The translations under genes and the position numbers were made by a program. Shown here piece by piece: positions 41,983-50,340 of a DNA stretch of 64,000 bases (position 1 is the stretch's first letter; the number at the start of each line of letters is the position of its first letter). Source of the DNA: Verrucomicrobia bacterium IMCC26134 (GTDB lineage Bacteria; Verrucomicrobiota; Verrucomicrobiia; Opitutales; Opitutaceae). The stretch is taken from positions 3,221,001 to 3,285,000 of the forward strand of contig CP011265.1 in assembly GCA_000972765.1 (NCBI GenBank), in the 5' to 3' direction. Under the pieces are notes generated by a model. The model saw only the letters and a list, made by a program, of their open reading frames with translations, searched no databases and was not told the origin of the DNA.

Positions 41983-43665
41983 TCAGCGGGCCGGATTCCA
42001 TCCGTCGTTACCGCCGAGAATGTTTTTCACCGTGTAGTCGGCGGCTTCGGCGTCGGTCAACTGGCGCGCCCACGGAATGCGTTTGGTTGGGTCGGCACCG
42101 GGACCGGTGTTTTTATACTCGGCGTAGCGGGCGGTGTGCTCGTTGGTCTCCTTGCCCCAGTTGTGCCAACCTTCGGCCTGGATGTTCCCCTGAATGTCGC
42201 AGCGCAGAAACGCGGTCGCTGCGAAAGGACGCCAGGGCCGGCCAAGGAAGACGCCCTTCACGACATCGGCTCCAGTGGTGATTTTGCAGTCGAGAAACAC
42301 ATAGCCGTAGGGCGTGGTCTCGGGGGTGCTGGCGGCGGTGAGGTATCCGTCGGCCTTGCCATGGATATGGCAGTGGTCGAAGACGGCGGTGCCGGCGGCG
42401 TAGATGAAATCCACGTGGCCCTCGATGTAGCAGTCGGAAAAATACTGGCGCGCTGGCGCGCCCTTTTTTGCGTCAGCGCGCAGCGTGTCCTGCCAGCCGA
42501 GGAACCGGCAGCGGCGGAGCGCAGCGCGGTCACCGGTCACGTAAAAAGCCAGAGCCTGCACCTTGTCCTCGCGCGTGGTGGTGTTTTCAAAGGTGATATT
42601 TTCAGCGGTGAAATCGGGTGCGATCACCAGGACCGTGGCGCTTTCGGACGCACTCAAAAACTTGCCATCCGTGCCGCTAGGCGCGGGAGTTTTTAAATTG
42701 GTATTCATCGTGATGACCGTCGCGGCGGTGTCGCCTGCTTCGCCGAGCAGGGTGATGAAGGGCTTATCCGCTGGAACGATGATGTGTTCTTTGTAGACGC
42801 CGGATTTGACGAGAATGCGATACGGCCTGGCTGCGGTGGCGGTGCCGGGCGCGGCATCGATGGCCGCCTGCACAGTGAGGTGGGTGCCAGAGCCGTCAAA
42901 GGCGACAACGGCGGCGTATTTGGAGTCGGTGGCGACAGGTTTGGCATCGCGAGGAGCATTCAAAATTAGGGGCGCGAGAGCAGGCACGGCACGGCGCAGC
43001 TCGTCAGCGACAAGTGCGCCGAACATCACGTAACCCTCGACGTTGAGGTGGGTGCCGTCGAACTGACCCTTTTCCTTGGGCGGACTGAAGGCGAGGCACC
43101 CGTCTTTGCCGAGTTTTTCGCAGAGCGCCTTGCTGCGATCATGCAACTCGACCAGCGGAACGTTTTTCTCTCGGGCAATGGAGCGCACGATCTCGGCGCG
43201 GGAGCTGAGGCTGGAGGTGATCGTGTGCGGATCGGCGGGGTCCTTGAACTGACGGCGCACGAGTGACGTCACAAGCACGGGGATGGCGCCGACGGCGCGA
43301 GCCTCGGCGACATAGCGCTCCATGTAGGCACGATACTCCTCTTCGGTGGTGGAGCGCCCAGGTTTGCCGGGCTCGTCGTTATGGCCGAACTGAATCAGAT
43401 AATAGTCACCCTTGAGCGCGAGGGCTTTTTCCCACGAACCCTCCTTGATAAAACTCATCGAGCTGCGCCCGCCTCGGGAGGTATTGGTCAAGGTGGCGCC
43501 GTCGGCGAGGAATTGTTTAAAGCCCAGCCCCCAGCCGGCGTTGTCGGTGACGGTGGAGTCGCCGACGAGGACGATATGGACGGGGGCGCCACGCTGGGCG
43601 GATCCCAGCAAAAACAAGGCAGCCAAGATGGCGAAGATGCGGGTGATGGGGCGGGTAAATTTCAT
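41983..43665 (-). CDS. Fusion of rhamnogalacturonan acetylesterase (CE12) and pectin methylesterase (CE8)
   Basis: This 560-residue secreted protein has two catalytic domains. Residues about 25-240 are an SGNH hydrolase with GDSTVTDN (Ser block), GGRSS (Gly block), GHND (Asn block) and DGTHLN (Asp-His block), matching rhamnogalacturonan acetylesterases. Residues about 255-560 are a CE8 pectinesterase with GWQDTL, GHVDFIYA (catalytic Asp) and LGRPWRPF. It could remove both acetyl and methyl groups from pectin, exposing chains to the lyase and GH28 enzymes. The signal peptide is FAILAALFLLGSA. It sits between the lipoprotein GH43 and the esterase in the operon with gaps of 29 and 20 nt. Confidence 0.92.
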   Translation of the reverse strand: MKFTRPITRIFAILAALFLLGSAQRGAPVHIVLVGDSTVTDNAGWGLGFKQFLADGATLTNTSRGGRSSMSFIKEGSWEKALALKGDYYLIQFGHNDEPGKPGRSTTEEEYRAYMERYVAEARAVGAIPVLVTSLVRRQFKDPADPHTITSSLSSRAEIVRSIAREKNVPLVELHDRSKALCEKLGKDGCLAFSPPKEKGQFDGTHLNVEGYVMFGALVADELRRAVPALAPLILNAPRDAKPVATDSKYAAVVAFDGSGTHLTVQAAIDAAPGTATAARPYRILVKSGVYKEHIIVPADKPFITLLGEAGDTAATVITMNTNLKTPAPSGTDGKFLSASESATVLVIAPDFTAENITFENTTTREDKVQALAFYVTGDRAALRRCRFLGWQDTLRADAKKGAPARQYFSDCYIEGHVDFIYAAGTAVFDHCHIHGKADGYLTAASTPETTPYGYVFLDCKITTGADVVKGVFLGRPWRPFAATAFLRCDIQGNIQAEGWHNWGKETNEHTARYAEYKNTGPGADPTKRIPWARQLTDAEAADYTVKNILGGNDGWNPAR

Positions 43666-43694
43666 GAAGGGTGGAATGAGGAGGAGAAAAGCGA

Positions 43695-44765
43695 TTAGGG
43701 TGTGAGAAAGGGGTCGATAGCCTCGATGGTGCCGTCAGGCAGGTGGTGGAGTTCGGTGACCTTCACATTGCGAAGGTTGCTTTTACCGGAGAGCTGGGAG
43801 TCATGATAAAACAGATACCACTTGCCCTTGAAACGCACGACGGACTGGTGAGTGGTCCAGCCCTGGACGGGCTTTAACAACACGCCGCGATAGGTGAAGG
43901 GGCCGTAGGGTGAATGGCCAGTGGCGTAGCAAATCAGGTGGGTGGTGCCGGTGGAGTAGGTGAAATAGTAGGTGCCGGCGTGCTTGTGCATCCAGCAGCT
44001 CTCAAAGAAGCGGCGGGCTTCGTCGCCGCCGACGAGGATTTTTCCGGCGGGATCGAGGAGCTGAATTTCGCGGGCGGGCTCCGCCAGGCCGAGTAGGTCA
44101 GGCCGCAGGCGGGCGACGCGAGGTGCGGCCTCAGGCTCCTCGCCCTGGGGCACGGGGGCGGCGGGCGTGTAGGTGTTGCCCGGCCAGCGTTGCAACTGGC
44201 CGCCGGCGAGGCCGCCAAAATAGAGGTAAAACGCGCCGTCGTCGTCGCCGTAAACCGCCGGATCAATGCTGAACGCGCCCTCGAGGGGACTGGCCTCGGG
44301 CGTAAAGGGACCGGCGGGCGAGTCGCTGGTGGCGACACCGATGCGGAAGACGTCGGCTTTGTCACGGGCGGGGAAAAAGAGGTAGTAGCGGCCGTTCGCG
44401 TGCGCGGCGTCGGGGGCCCAGAGCTGGCGGCCCGCCCAGGGCACGTCCTCGATTTTCAGGGCCACGCCGTGGTCTTTGACCGGTCCGCCGACCGCGCCCA
44501 TCGAGAGGATGTGGTAGTCGCGCATGGCATAGTGATTGCCATCGGTCCGGTCGGTGACGCCGGCGTCGATATCATGGGAAGGATAGACATAGAGCCTGCC
44601 CGCGAACGCGTGGGCCGCCGGATCAGCGGTGTAGAGATGGGTGACGAGCGGTTCGGAAAGAAACTTCGAGGTAGTCGTGACGGGGGCATGAGTGCAACCG
44701 GAGGCGAGCGCCATGGCGGCAGACAGGCCGAGGGTGCGAAGGCTGCGACGGAACATGGGCGACAT
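43695..44765 (-). CDS. GH43-family glycosidase, lipoprotein
   Basis: This 356-residue five-bladed beta-propeller enzyme probably cuts arabinose- or xylose-containing side chains. The N terminus has a lipobox (MALASGC, Cys near residue 24), so it is likely an outer-membrane lipoprotein. Family features are the first-blade Asp in YVYPSHDID, WAPDAAHANGRYYLFFP, the second acid near FSIDPAVYGDDDGAFYLYFGG and the Glu region FFESCWMHKHAGTYYFTYS. The first ATG (44765) and the one at 44756 are both possible. It lies in the middle of the operon, 78 nt after a GH28 gene. Confidence 0.85.
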   Translation of the reverse strand: MSPMFRRSLRTLGLSAAMALASGCTHAPVTTTSKFLSEPLVTHLYTADPAAHAFAGRLYVYPSHDIDAGVTDRTDGNHYAMRDYHILSMGAVGGPVKDHGVALKIEDVPWAGRQLWAPDAAHANGRYYLFFPARDKADVFRIGVATSDSPAGPFTPEASPLEGAFSIDPAVYGDDDGAFYLYFGGLAGGQLQRWPGNTYTPAAPVPQGEEPEAAPRVARLRPDLLGLAEPAREIQLLDPAGKILVGGDEARRFFESCWMHKHAGTYYFTYSTGTTHLICYATGHSPYGPFTYRGVLLKPVQGWTTHQSVVRFKGKWYLFYHDSQLSGKSNLRNVKVTELHHLPDGTIEAIDPFLTP

Positions 44766-44843
44766 TAAAAGAGAGGGGGGGCGAGTCTTACACTGCCGTG
44801 GAGGCGGTTTTTTGGATATGCCAAAAGATGAAAGGGCGCGCGC

Positions 44844-46319
44844 TCAGGGCCGCAGCGATAGCTTGGAGTTGGTCACGTGCTCGGCGTGCAGCGGTTCGCC
44901 TGCCCGGGCGAGCACCTCGACCCGGTCAAATTCTATGCCGTCGCAATAGCCGAGTTCGGCGCCGCGGTCGGCGGAGATTGAGACGTTGCGCAAGGTGAGG
45001 TCGTGAAGCGGCATCTCGGGCAGGCCGCGCAGGGTAAAGGCTCCTTTGGCGCCACGGCAGATGATGTTTTCAAAAAGCATTTTCCCAAAGCGCGGCGTGC
45101 CCTCGTCGACTGCCTGGGCCGCAGGCTCGGCTTGCCCTTTGTTTGCATAGGAGAAGTTAAAATTGATGGCATCGTTCTCGATGTCGCGCATGCGGATATT
45201 GGAAACGTGGATATCCTCCACCACGCCGCCGCGACCGCGCGCGGTTTTAAAGCGGAGACCGATGGCGGTGCCGATGAAGATGCAGTTATCCACCCGCACA
45301 CGACGCACGCCGCCCGACATCTCGCTGCCGATGACGAAACCGCCGTGCGCGTCATATACCGTGCAGTTTTCAATCAGCACATCCTCGGTCGGAACGCCGA
45401 TGCGGCGGCCGACGGCATCCTTGCCGGACTTGAGGCAGATGCCGTCGTCGCCGGTGTCGATCACGCAACCGCGCACAAGCACACGGCGGCAGGACTCGAT
45501 GTCCATGGCATCGCTGTTTTGGGCGGATTTCGGATTGGAGATCTTCAGATCACGCAGGGTGACATCCTCGCAAAGCGCGGGATTGAGCGTCCAGTTGGGC
45601 GCATTCTGAAACGTCACCCCTTCGAGCAGCACGCGACGACAGTCCACCAGACGAAGCAGTTTAGGACGAAGATACTGATGCCACGGCTCATAATCGGCCG
45701 GATTGAGAGAGCTGATTTTTTCGACGGCTGCACGCCCGTCGAGCGCGGCCTGGCTGGGCCACCACTCGTCGCCCTTCGGGTTGAGCACGCCGCCGGATTT
45801 CACCAGCGCATCCCACGCACCCGGAGTGAGCTTGGCTTTTTTCACAATGCGCCAGGCATGGCCGCCGCCGTCGATGATGCCCGCGCCTGTGATGGCGACA
45901 TCTTCGATGTTTTGACCAAAGAGCGGCGAGCTGGAGTCGATAAAACGCTCGCCCCGGAAGTCATATAAGCGAAGCGGATAGAGGCTGTGATCAACCGAGA
46001 ACTGGATGAAAGCACCGGCCTCGAGGTGAAGACGCACATGACTGCGAAGTTGAACCGGCCCGGTCAGCCAGAAACCGGAGGGCACGAGAAGAGTGCCACC
46101 ACCTTTATCGGCAAGTGCGGTAAGCGCCCGGTCAAAGGCGGCGGTGTTGAGTGTTCGCCCATCGGGCACGCCGCCAAACTCAACCAAGCTGAGACGCAGC
46201 GCGGGGATCAACGGCTCGGCCGGGGCCAAGGGCACAAAGGGTTTGGTGAGGCCGGCGCGAGTCGGAACAACGGCGAGACCAAGCGCGAGAACGAGGGCAA
46301 GGAAGCGGGGGGTAGTCAT
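44844..46319 (-). CDS. GH28 family hydrolase with variant NSD motif
   Basis: This 491-residue secreted beta-helix enzyme has a signal peptide (LALVLALGLAVVPTRA). GH28 positions are present in variant form: QNSDAMDIE for NTD, DTGDDGICLKSG, AHGGFVIGSE for GHG and RFKT for RIK. The catalytic Asp residues and the His, Arg and Lys are kept. The changes and a long insertion (WRIVKKAKLTPGAW to NPADYEPWHQY) suggest an exo-acting or rhamnogalacturonan-type specificity rather than simple polygalacturonase, but this is inference. It is 11 nt downstream of the GH95 gene. Confidence 0.88.
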   Translation of the reverse strand: MTTPRFLALVLALGLAVVPTRAGLTKPFVPLAPAEPLIPALRLSLVEFGGVPDGRTLNTAAFDRALTALADKGGGTLLVPSGFWLTGPVQLRSHVRLHLEAGAFIQFSVDHSLYPLRLYDFRGERFIDSSSPLFGQNIEDVAITGAGIIDGGGHAWRIVKKAKLTPGAWDALVKSGGVLNPKGDEWWPSQAALDGRAAVEKISSLNPADYEPWHQYLRPKLLRLVDCRRVLLEGVTFQNAPNWTLNPALCEDVTLRDLKISNPKSAQNSDAMDIESCRRVLVRGCVIDTGDDGICLKSGKDAVGRRIGVPTEDVLIENCTVYDAHGGFVIGSEMSGGVRRVRVDNCIFIGTAIGLRFKTARGRGGVVEDIHVSNIRMRDIENDAINFNFSYANKGQAEPAAQAVDEGTPRFGKMLFENIICRGAKGAFTLRGLPEMPLHDLTLRNVSISADRGAELGYCDGIEFDRVEVLARAGEPLHAEHVTNSKLSLRP

Positions 46320-46330
46320 GGCAAAATGGG

Positions 46331-49273
46331 TCAACGGTTCCACGTATACGATTCTCCCGGTTTCATCGGGTGCATCGCAATCGAGTTGGCGTAACGAAAA
46401 AAAACGGGGTTGCCGAGTAGTGAACGGGCGGTGGCGGAGACGAGTTTCCCGTCGTGCCAGGTGATATCGACCTCGAACCCGCCACGCGCGCGCAGGCCCC
46501 TTACGCTGCCGGACGGCCAGGCGGTGGGAAGCGCTGGCAGAAGGTCGAGCGAGTTGCCCCGATGCGACTGGAGCAGCATCTCGGCGATGCCGGAGGTAGC
46601 GCCGAAGTTGCCGTCGATTTGGAAGGGCGGGTGCGCGTCGAAGAGATTTGGATACGCTCCTCCGCCCTGCGAGCCACCCTTGGGCGGAGTGAGCAGAAGG
46701 ACGAGAACCTGGTGGGCCTTCTCACCGTCGAGCGCGCGGGCCCAGAGATTGAGACGCCAGGCCATGCCCCAGCCGGTGCTCTGCAGTCCACGACCGATGA
46801 GGGACTTTTTCGCGGCGGCGAAAAGATCGGGCGTCTCCGGAGTGATCTGCGCCGAGGGGAAGAGCGGATAGAGGTGCGAGGTGTGACGGTGGCCGTCCTT
46901 CTCCTTGTCGCGATCTTCGAGCCATTCCTGCAGCTGGCCAAATTTTCCAATTTGATACGGAGCGAGTCTGTCCTGCGCGGCAAGCACCTGACCACGGAAA
47001 CCGGAATCGAGATTTAGAACCCTGGCGGCCTCGGCGGCCTGGGTGAACACGTCATTCACGATGCCAATGTCCATGGTGGGGCCGGCGACGGAGCCCTCGT
47101 GTTCGGGCGAGTGCGAGGGATTGGTGACGAGCCAGCCGTGCGCGGGTTCGGGCACGAGGGTATCGAGGAAAAACTCGGCCGCTCCCTTGAAAATGGGATA
47201 GACGCCGGCCAGGAACTTTTTGTCTCCGGTGAAGCGGTAGTGTTCCCAGAGATGAGTGGTGAGCCAGGCGCCGCCGGTGGGCCAGACGCCGGTGCCGGCG
47301 GAGTCCACCGGAGCGCTGGCGCGCCAGAGATCAGTGTTGTGGTGCGTCACCCAACCGTGCGCCTCATACATCACCTTGGCGGTGTGCGCGCCGGTCACGG
47401 AAATGTCGCGGACGAGCTGGAAGAGAGGTTCGGCGCATTCCGAGAGATTGGTGGTCTCGGCGGGCCAGTAATTCATCTCGGTGTTGATGTTGATGGTGTA
47501 TTTTCCACCCCAGGCGGCGGTGAGCGCGTAGTTCCACAGGCCCTGGAGATTGGCCGGTTGGGTTCCGGGGCGGGAGCAGGCAATGAGCAGGTAGCGACCG
47601 TATTGAAATTCGAGGGCGGACAGCGCCGGGTCGTTGGCGCCGGTAAATTTGCGAATGCGCTCGTCGGTAGGCAGGGCCGAGTCCGGCGTTCGCCCAAGAT
47701 CGAGCGTGACGCGGCGGAAAAGCGATTGGTGGTCGGCCACGTGCCGGGCGCGCAGGCCGGCATAAGGGATGCCGCAAGCCAGCTTAAGATCATCGGAGGC
47801 GCGCGCGGCGGGATCGGCGGAAAGATCGTGGTAGTTGACGAAGTTGGTGCCGCTGGCGACGAGCAGGGTCACGGAGTCGGCGGCGGTAACGATGAGGCGG
47901 TTATTTTCAATCCTGGTGGTGCCGCCTTCGTTTTGCGCGCGGAGCAGGGCCTTGAAACGGATGGCGCCGGGTTTGTTTTCAAAGTCCCCGCCCTGGCCGG
48001 AGAGCGTGAGCACGCCGTTTTCCGCGCCGAGAACGGCGCCGGGATGAGGAGTGCTCCAGCCGGCGGAGAAGGTGAGTTTACCGGGCTGGTCGGCGGTGAG
48101 ACGAATGGCGACGATCTGGGCGGGCGAGCTGGAGAATACCTCTCGGGTGTAGGCCACGCCGCCGCGCGTGAAGGTTGTGGTGACAACGGCGGAGTCGAGG
48201 TCGAGCGAGCGGCGGTAGCCGGTGACTGCGCGGTCGGGCTCATCGGCGAAATCAAGCAGGACGCTGCCGAGCGTCTGGTATTGCACCATGCGCGAAGGCA
48301 GGCCGAGCGCGCTCTTCGTGAGGACGGCCTCGGCTTCCTCGCGTTTGCCGGCGAAGATGAGTTCGCGGGCCTGACGGATGGCCGCAGGCGCGGCGGGATT
48401 GGCGGGATCGTAGGGCGCGCCGGACCAGATTGTGTCCTCATTGAGCTGAACGCGATCGGACTCAACGCCTCCGAAGACCATGCCGCCGAGGCGACCGTTG
48501 CCAAAGGGCAGGGCCTCGACGAATTCGCGGGCCGGTTGGCGATACCACAGTTGCAGCTCTCCGGCGGGCGCCTCGGTGGCACCGCTGACCGGCGGCGGTG
48601 CCACAAGTCTGCCCTTGCCCGAGCTGGCGGCGATGCGAATGCCGGCGTCTGGTTTAAAATCCCAGGATGCGGCGCGGCCGTCGGATGGGGCGGCGCCAGC
48701 AAAAGCCTGCGCGACTTCGGCGTCGGTGAGGACTCGCTTGTAAACGGAGAGCGAGTGAATGACACCGCGGAAACGGTTGCCGCCATCCTGATCGGCGGCG
48801 ATGCGAAGGGGCATGCCCTCGGTGGGGGCGAGGACCTTGTCTTTGGTGGGCGTGAAGGCGGCGACGCGTTTGCCGTTGATGTAGAGGGCGGCGATTTTAT
48901 CGGGGGAACTAAAGACGCCTACGATATGGCTGGGCCGGTCGGTGGGTAAGGGCCCGGGAGAGACGCAGAGAAAAGGAGCGGGGGTGTCGTATTCGACCAC
49001 GCCGCCCGTGCCCATGCGCAGGCGGGGGCCGACGAGGGTGGCGGGGCCGAAGGCATCCACGATCAGCGCGCCGGCCGGACAGTCGGCATCGGGAGTGAGC
49101 CAAAGTTCAAAACTCTGAGTGCGGGCGATACGCAACTCACCGGTGTTGATCTCGTAGCACGGGGAGCCTGCACCGAAGCGCAGGCCGGGACCGGCGGGCA
49201 CGGCGCGAAGCGGGGCGAGGCCGACGCCCGCCAGGAAGAAAAGAAGGGCGAAACGAGGCAGGAAAAAACGCAT
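46331..49273 (-). CDS. GH95 alpha-L-fucosidase/galactosidase with N-terminal LamG-like domain
   Basis: This 980-residue secreted enzyme has a signal peptide ([17 protein letters not shown]), a concanavalin/LamG-like domain (about 25-230, with [13 protein letters not shown] and [14 protein letters not shown]), then GH95 from about 240. Signatures are [36 protein letters not shown] with [10 protein letters not shown] (the Asn residues that position water), [19 protein letters not shown] and [14 protein letters not shown]. The fold inverts alpha-L-fucosides or alpha-L-galactosides, which occur in pectin and xyloglucan side chains. The ATG at 49273 is chosen for the signal peptide; a frame open to 49912 runs antisense-like through the CE8 gene. 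Gaps to its operon neighbours are 16 and 11 nt. Confidence 0.9.
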   Translation of the reverse strand: MRFFLPRFALLFFLAGVGLAPLRAVPAGPGLRFGAGSPCYEINTGELRIARTQSFELWLTPDADCPAGALIVDAFGPATLVGPRLRMGTGGVVEYDTPAPFLCVSPGPLPTDRPSHIVGVFSSPDKIAALYINGKRVAAFTPTKDKVLAPTEGMPLRIAADQDGGNRFRGVIHSLSVYKRVLTDAEVAQAFAGAAPSDGRAASWDFKPDAGIRIAASSGKGRLVAPPPVSGATEAPAGELQLWYRQPAREFVEALPFGNGRLGGMVFGGVESDRVQLNEDTIWSGAPYDPANPAAPAAIRQARELIFAGKREEAEAVLTKSALGLPSRMVQYQTLGSVLLDFADEPDRAVTGYRRSLDLDSAVVTTTFTRGGVAYTREVFSSSPAQIVAIRLTADQPGKLTFSAGWSTPHPGAVLGAENGVLTLSGQGGDFENKPGAIRFKALLRAQNEGGTTRIENNRLIVTAADSVTLLVASGTNFVNYHDLSADPAARASDDLKLACGIPYAGLRARHVADHQSLFRRVTLDLGRTPDSALPTDERIRKFTGANDPALSALEFQYGRYLLIACSRPGTQPANLQGLWNYALTAAWGGKYTININTEMNYWPAETTNLSECAEPLFQLVRDISVTGAHTAKVMYEAHGWVTHHNTDLWRASAPVDSAGTGVWPTGGAWLTTHLWEHYRFTGDKKFLAGVYPIFKGAAEFFLDTLVPEPAHGWLVTNPSHSPEHEGSVAGPTMDIGIVNDVFTQAAEAARVLNLDSGFRGQVLAAQDRLAPYQIGKFGQLQEWLEDRDKEKDGHRHTSHLYPLFPSAQITPETPDLFAAAKKSLIGRGLQSTGWGMAWRLNLWARALDGEKAHQVLVLLLTPPKGGSQGGGAYPNLFDAHPPFQIDGNFGATSGIAEMLLQSHRGNSLDLLPALPTAWPSGSVRGLRARGGFEVDITWHDGKLVSATARSLLGNPVFFRYANSIAMHPMKPGESYTWNR

Positions 49274-49289
49274 GGGGCCGGTGAAACGG

Positions 49290-50330
49290 TTAAAGGCCGG
49301 CGGGATTCCAGCGGTCGGTGCCGCCAAGAATCGTGGGCACGGTGCAGGCGGCGGCCTCGGCGTCGGTGAGTTGTTTCGACCACGGAGCGCGGGCGTCGGG
49401 CTTGGCGCCGGGGCCGGTGGATTTGTATTCGGAGTAGCGGGCGGTTTTCTCGTTTTCCGTCTTGCGCCAGTTATCCCAGCCCGAGGGGGCGATGTGGTCT
49501 CCCATCTCGCAATTGATAAAGCTGACGGCGGCATAGGGGCGCCAGGGACGTCCGAGCGTGGCGAGCGGGCGCCGGTATTTTTTGGCGGGATCAACGGGCT
49601 CCCAGGGGGTGTCGTCGCCGGTAAGGCGGCAGCGCAGGAAGACGTAGCCGAAGGGTTTTTCCGCGGGCGTGCTGGCGGCGGTAACATGGCCGCCGGCCTT
49701 GCTGTGGATTTCGCAATTTTCGAACACGGCGGTGGCGGAGCCGTAAATAAAATCCACCCGGCCCTCGATGTAGCAGTCGCGGAAGTAGTGGCGCCCGGTG
49801 TTGACCATGAGTGTGTCCTGCCAGCCGAGCAGGCGGCAGTTGCGCACGGTGGCGCGGTCTCCGTCGATGCGCAGGGCGAGGGCCTGACCGTGGTCGCCGG
49901 AGGTGTTTTCAAAAGTGAGGTTCTCGGCGCTAAAATCGTCGCCCAGCGCGATCAGCGTCGTTCCCTCGTAGCCCTCGATGCGGCGATCCTTGAGCGTCTC
50001 GTAGACATTGAGGTGGTAACTGATGAAGGTGGTGCGGGCGTCTTCACCCACGAGATGGATGAAACGCTTTGAACGGGGAATGAGGGTCTGCTGCCAGCGG
50101 TAGCGGCCCGGCTTGATGAGGATGACGTAAGGTTTGGATGCGCTTTCCGGCGCGGCGTCCACCGCCTCCTGGACGGTTTTGAATCGCGCGTCCTTGGCGG
50201 TGGAAACGACGGCGTCGCAACCAGCCGGGACCGAATCGACGGCCGGCGCGGGTGCTGTCTCCGCGCGGGAAGCGGTAATGGCCGTTGAAAAGGCGAGCAG
50301 AAGCGTGGCGAAAACAAAGGTTGGTTTCAT
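49290..50330 (-). CDS. Pectinesterase (CE8)
   Basis: This 346-residue secreted pectin methylesterase would release methanol from methyl-galacturonate. It has a signal peptide ([19 protein letters not shown]). CE8 motifs are in order: the QAL segment in [22 protein letters not shown] with the first Asp, [14 protein letters not shown] with the nucleophile Asp, and [12 protein letters not shown] with the Arg. The end [21 protein letters not shown] is nearly the same as the end of the CE12-CE8 fusion (LTDAEAADYTVKNILGG), so the two domains are recent paralogues. It lies 10 nt after the GH3 gene. Confidence 0.93.
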   Translation of the reverse strand: MKPTFVFATLLLAFSTAITASRAETAPAPAVDSVPAGCDAVVSTAKDARFKTVQEAVDAAPESASKPYVILIKPGRYRWQQTLIPRSKRFIHLVGEDARTTFISYHLNVYETLKDRRIEGYEGTTLIALGDDFSAENLTFENTSGDHGQALALRIDGDRATVRNCRLLGWQDTLMVNTGRHYFRDCYIEGRVDFIYGSATAVFENCEIHSKAGGHVTAASTPAEKPFGYVFLRCRLTGDDTPWEPVDPAKKYRRPLATLGRPWRPYAAVSFINCEMGDHIAPSGWDNWRKTENEKTARYSEYKSTGPGAKPDARAPWSKQLTDAEAAACTVPTILGGTDRWNPAGL

Positions 50331-50340
50331 ATTCGAGAAG

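Noticed and set aside
47099-48949. A 616-codon plus-strand frame opposite the GH95 gene.
   Set aside because: Its composition (Gly/Ala/Val-rich, no domains) mirrors the codon pattern of the GH95 gene on the other strand. It is a GC-rich antisense shadow.
46331-49912. A 1193-codon open frame on the minus strand as one protein.
   Set aside because: The first 213 codons are Pro/Arg/Ser-rich shadow of the CE8 gene. The signal peptide and LamG domain begin at 49273, so the GH95 protein has 980 residues.
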